From positions 1 to 34,950 of the forward strand of contig CALMUW010000103.1 in the NCBI GenBank assembly GCA_937872985.1: a stretch of 34,950 nucleotides of DNA, in the 5' to 3' direction. Made by a program: the position numbers and the translations under genes. Positions 33,348-34,950 of this stretch are shown one piece after another; the first letter of the stretch is position 1, and every line of letters starts with the position of its first letter. Source of the stretch: an uncultured Alphaproteobacteria bacterium (lineage in GTDB: Bacteria > Pseudomonadota > Alphaproteobacteria > Rhizobiales > Aestuariivirgaceae). The notes under the pieces were generated by a model. It was not told the DNA's origin. It saw only the letters and a program-made list of their open reading frames with translations, and did not search any database.

Positions 33348-33785
33348 TCAGGCCGCTGGGGTGGGCGGCCGGTTCAGGGCGAGAGCAACCTCCGTCTGGG
33401 CGATTTGCAGTTCCAGTTCCCTCTGCTTGCGCTTCAGCACCTTCAGGTGGCCTTCAAGGATGCGCAGCGCCCGGGGATGGGCCGCACCGCCGTTTCCCAC
33501 ATCCTCAACTGCCAAAATGTCACGAATGCGCGCCAGGGGGACCCCGAGTTTGCGCAGGGTGATCACGTTGACCAGCCGCTCGACATCCGTCTTCCGATAG
33601 GTGCGGAAACGGCCATGGCGCGGCGGCGCCAGCAGTCCGGCGCGCTCGTAAAAGCGAATGGTCTTGGGATCGAGGCCGGTCTTCTCCGCCAGTTCACCTA
33701 TGAAATAGAAGCTCTGCTCCATCCCGTCGCCACCGGCCAGAGCCGCGAGGTCAGAGGTCCCGGCCGCCTCGTGAAATCGCTCCAT
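33348..33785 (-). CDS. MerR-family transcriptional regulator
   Basis: The N-terminal domain is a clear MerR winged helix (YFIGELAEKTGLDPKTIRFY, ERAGLL, then RFRTYRKTDVERLVNVITLR and KLGVPLARIRDIL), followed by a long C-terminal dimerisation helix (LRILEGHLKVLKRKQRELEL). With the ATG at 33785, preceded by GAGGGGG, the protein has 145 residues; an internal ATG at 33722 just before the DNA-binding domain is another possible start. There are no Cys residues in the DNA-binding or effector part, so a CueR/ZntR-type Cys metal site is absent and the effector is unknown. It is divergent from the secreted-protein gene at 34172. Confidence 0.85.
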   Translation of the reverse strand: MERFHEAAGTSDLAALAGGDGMEQSFYFIGELAEKTGLDPKTIRFYERAGLLAPPRHGRFRTYRKTDVERLVNVITLRKLGVPLARIRDILAVEDVGNGGAAHPRALRILEGHLKVLKRKQRELELQIAQTEVALALNRPPTPAA

Positions 33786-33800
33786 CTGCCCCCTCAGCCC

Positions 33801-33862
33801 GGTTGTCATTGCAACCCACCCTAGCAAACTCATCCATAAGATGCAATTAATCAAATAATCAA
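33801..33862 (-). promoter_or_regulatory. Possible promoter and operator of the MerR-family gene
   Basis: On the minus strand, TTGATT (33862-33857) and TATGGA (33838-33833) are separated by 18 bases and resemble -35 and -10 boxes. Just downstream, GGTTG (33801-33805) and CAACC (33812-33816) form an inverted repeat in the leader ahead of the ATG at 33785, a possible operator. The call is by pattern only. Confidence 0.35.
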
Positions 33863-34171
33863 CTTATGGTGGCGAGCAGCTCCGGCCTAATCCCGAGTCA
33901 AAAACAAAGGAATTTCAGATTGTTAGGAGATGTGCGAGTCACCCTCTCGTGACAGAATGGCAGGATTAAATTCGGAGCGATTCCAACCACTTGTAAAGGC
34001 TTTGTTAGACTTTCATGCCTTTTTGGCAGAAAGGCTCTCGAGGGTGTTCTTGCCCCGCCCTCTTTGTAAAAAAAATCCCATGTGGATCAATGGGTTAAAA
34101 TTAGGAGAGAAGACGGCACAGTTGTTGCTCTATCGAATGAGGACTGTTCTTGTCAATTATCGGAGGCACCC
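33863..34171. other. AT-rich intergenic region between merR and the secreted-protein gene
   Basis: About 300 bases with lower GC than the rest of the window and no convincing gene. It contains GTCAC/GTGAC arms at 33938-33953, a hairpin CTTTC-a-TGCC-ttttt-GGCA-GAAAG at 34010-34033 (9 pairs, one bulged A), an A8 run near 34068-34075, and CCCAT/ATGGG arms at 34077-34094. The promoter for the plus-strand genes should be here, but I cannot assign its boxes. An open frame across it (33930-34406) has no coding character. Confidence 0.4.
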
Positions 34172-34519
34172 GTGCGAATGCGAATGCGTCGGCTGGCACT
34201 GCTCACACTTTCTCTTCCTTTGGCGTTTTCTGCCCTTCAGGCTGCGGCCAACGCGCAAACACCTCCTCCCTTCATCGCTGGCACGACGCCCAGTGTCCGC
34301 CCCGCCGGGGCTCCCACCATCACTGAATTCAAGCCCGACGCTGCCTGGACTGCCCGGGCGCTCTACGGCGTCGTGGAGCCCTATCCCGAAAGCCTTGGGT
34401 TCCTGAAAAATCAGGGGGCTTGGTATACGCCCTTCATGCACGCCGGGCTGACTGACCAATATGACATCCGCGCCTGGCACAAGCTGACCGGCGACGCAGC
34501 CTTCACGGCCCAGAAATAA
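34172..34519 (+). CDS. Small secreted protein of unknown family
   Basis: The product has about 115 residues: an N-terminal signal peptide (MRRLALLTLSLPLAFSALQA, cleavage likely near AANA-Q) and a mature part rich in aromatic residues and proline (ITEFKPDAAWTARALYGVVE, SLGFLKNQGAWYTPFMHAGL, TDQYDIRAWHKL). I do not recognise the family. CGGAGG at 34161-34166 favours the GTG at 34172 (5-base spacing) over the ATG at 34178. The gene ends in TAA, but codon-like sequence continues in frame for about 20 codons, so a recently shortened gene is possible. It precedes the Met-x-Gly gene by 85 bases and probably shares its transcript. Confidence 0.65.
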   Translation: MRMRMRRLALLTLSLPLAFSALQAAANAQTPPPFIAGTTPSVRPAGAPTITEFKPDAAWTARALYGVVEPYPESLGFLKNQGAWYTPFMHAGLTDQYDIRAWHKLTGDAAFTAQK

Positions 34520-34604
34520 TTCAACGGAATGGACGTGGGGCGCATCTCGCGCGTGCTCCATGGCCATGTATCAAGCGCGCGAGGTGACAGAGGAAGAACT
34601 GAAC

Positions 34605-34950
34605 ATGACGAAATCAATGTTGAAGGTGCTTCTCGCGGGCTCCGCTCTGATGCTGGCGACCACTGTGGTCTCGGCTGAAGACGCGCCCGCGACAGGCATG
34701 TCCGGCATGAGCGGCATGTCTGGCATGAGCGGCATGGGTGGCATGTCTGGCATGGGCGGCATGAGCGGCATGGATGGCATGGGCGGCATGTCCGGTATGT
34801 CTGGCATGGGCGGCATGTCTGGCATGGGCGGCATGTCCGGCATGTCTGGCATGGGCGGCATGTCCGGCATGTCGGGCATGGGCGGCATGTCCGGTATGGG
34901 CGGCATGTCCGGTATGTCGGGCATGGGCGGCATGTCCGGCATGGGCGGCA
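34605..34950 (+). CDS. Secreted Met-x-Gly tripeptide repeat protein, cut by window end
   Basis: The start at 34605 follows AGAGGAAG and opens a signal peptide (TKSMLKVLLAGSALMLATTV, cleavage likely after VVSA, giving EDAPATG). From residue 32 the protein is an unbroken run of M-x-G tripeptides, with x mostly Ser or Gly and once Asp, continuing past the window edge. No Cys, His or aromatic residue occurs in the run. Dense exported methionine motifs are known to bind Cu(I) or Ag(I) in copper-handling proteins such as CopA/CopB types, so a periplasmic metal-binding role, or an N-terminal domain of a larger copper protein, is a reasonable inference and no more. Confidence 0.75.
   Translation, partial: MTKSMLKVLLAGSALMLATTVVSAEDAPATGMSGMSGMSGMSGMGGMSGMGGMSGMDGMGGMSGMSGMGGMSGMGGMSGMSGMGGMSGMSGMGGMSGMGGMSGMSGMGGMSGMGG
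34698..34949 (+). repeat. Tandem 9-base repeat array encoding Met-x-Gly
   Basis: There are 28 complete in-frame copies of a 9-base unit of form ATG-NNN-GGY. A 45-base higher-order unit (MSG MSG MGG MSG MGG) recurs in the later part, in tripeptides 11-15, 19-23 and 24-28. Serine codons vary (TCC, TCT, AGC, TCG) while frame and glycine are kept, pointing to selection for the protein repeat. Such an array is prone to slippage and copy-number change. Confidence 0.9.

Noticed and set aside
33930..34406. Plus-strand open frame of 158 codons before and across the secreted-protein gene
   Set aside because: No ribosome-binding site or family motif; its second half is out of frame with the signal-peptide protein.
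34571..34942. Minus-strand open frame rich in Met, Pro and Asp opposite the Met-x-Gly array
   Set aside because: It is the reverse complement of the 9-base repeat; the plus strand has a ribosome-binding site and signal peptide, the minus strand has neither.
34698..34949. CRISPR-like array
   Set aside because: Units are 9 bases with no spacers and keep one reading frame; this is a coding tandem repeat.

Overview
The window is almost entirely one large flagellar gene cluster from a GC-rich alphaproteobacterium, most likely of the order Hyphomicrobiales (Rhizobiales). The assignment rests on markers visible in the proteins: the FlaF/FlbT flagellin regulators, the rhizobial motility proteins MotC and MotE, the DUF1217 protein beside flgF and fliI, an FtcR/Rem-type regulator, short flagellins, and a gene order close to that known from Sinorhizobium and Brucella. 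No rRNA, tRNA, insertion sequence, prophage or CRISPR array was seen.

Layout. From 29370 down to 34, every gene lies on the minus strand, mostly with 4-base ATGA overlaps. In transcription order they are: motA-fliM-fliN-fliG-flhB (motor, switch and export gate); flgB-flgC-fliE-flgG-flgA-flgI-motE-flgH-fliL-fliP (rod, P and L rings, export); two tandem flagellin genes, each with its own leader; fliF-fliH-motB-motC-fliK-transglycosylase (MS ring, stator, hook length); flgE-flgK-flgL-flaF-flbT-flgD-fliQ-flhA-fliR (hook, junction, flagellin control, export); then a coiled-coil FliJ candidate, a FlgJ-like rod-binding protein, a FlgN-like chaperone and two unrecognised proteins. Divergent from motA, on the plus strand, are the DUF1217 gene, flgF and fliI. 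Facing fliI is ftcR, the probable master regulator.

Together these genes account for nearly a whole flagellum: MS ring, switch, rod, rings, hook, junction, filament, stator, export gate and ATPase. I did not recognise fliO, fliD, fliS, a FliA sigma factor or chemotaxis genes here.

From about 33050 the character changes. AT-rich intergenic DNA flanks a MerR-family regulator on the minus strand. Divergent from it on the plus strand are a small secreted protein of unknown family and a signal-peptide protein that becomes an uninterrupted run of Met-x-Gly tripeptides (28 complete copies before the window ends). This edge locus is the least conventional part of the window.

The most interesting regulatory signals are conserved blocks shared by the leaders of the two flagellin genes, a perfect 12-base direct repeat in one of those leaders, a hairpin just before flhA, and a TTAA-based motif shared by the flagellin and ftcR upstream regions.
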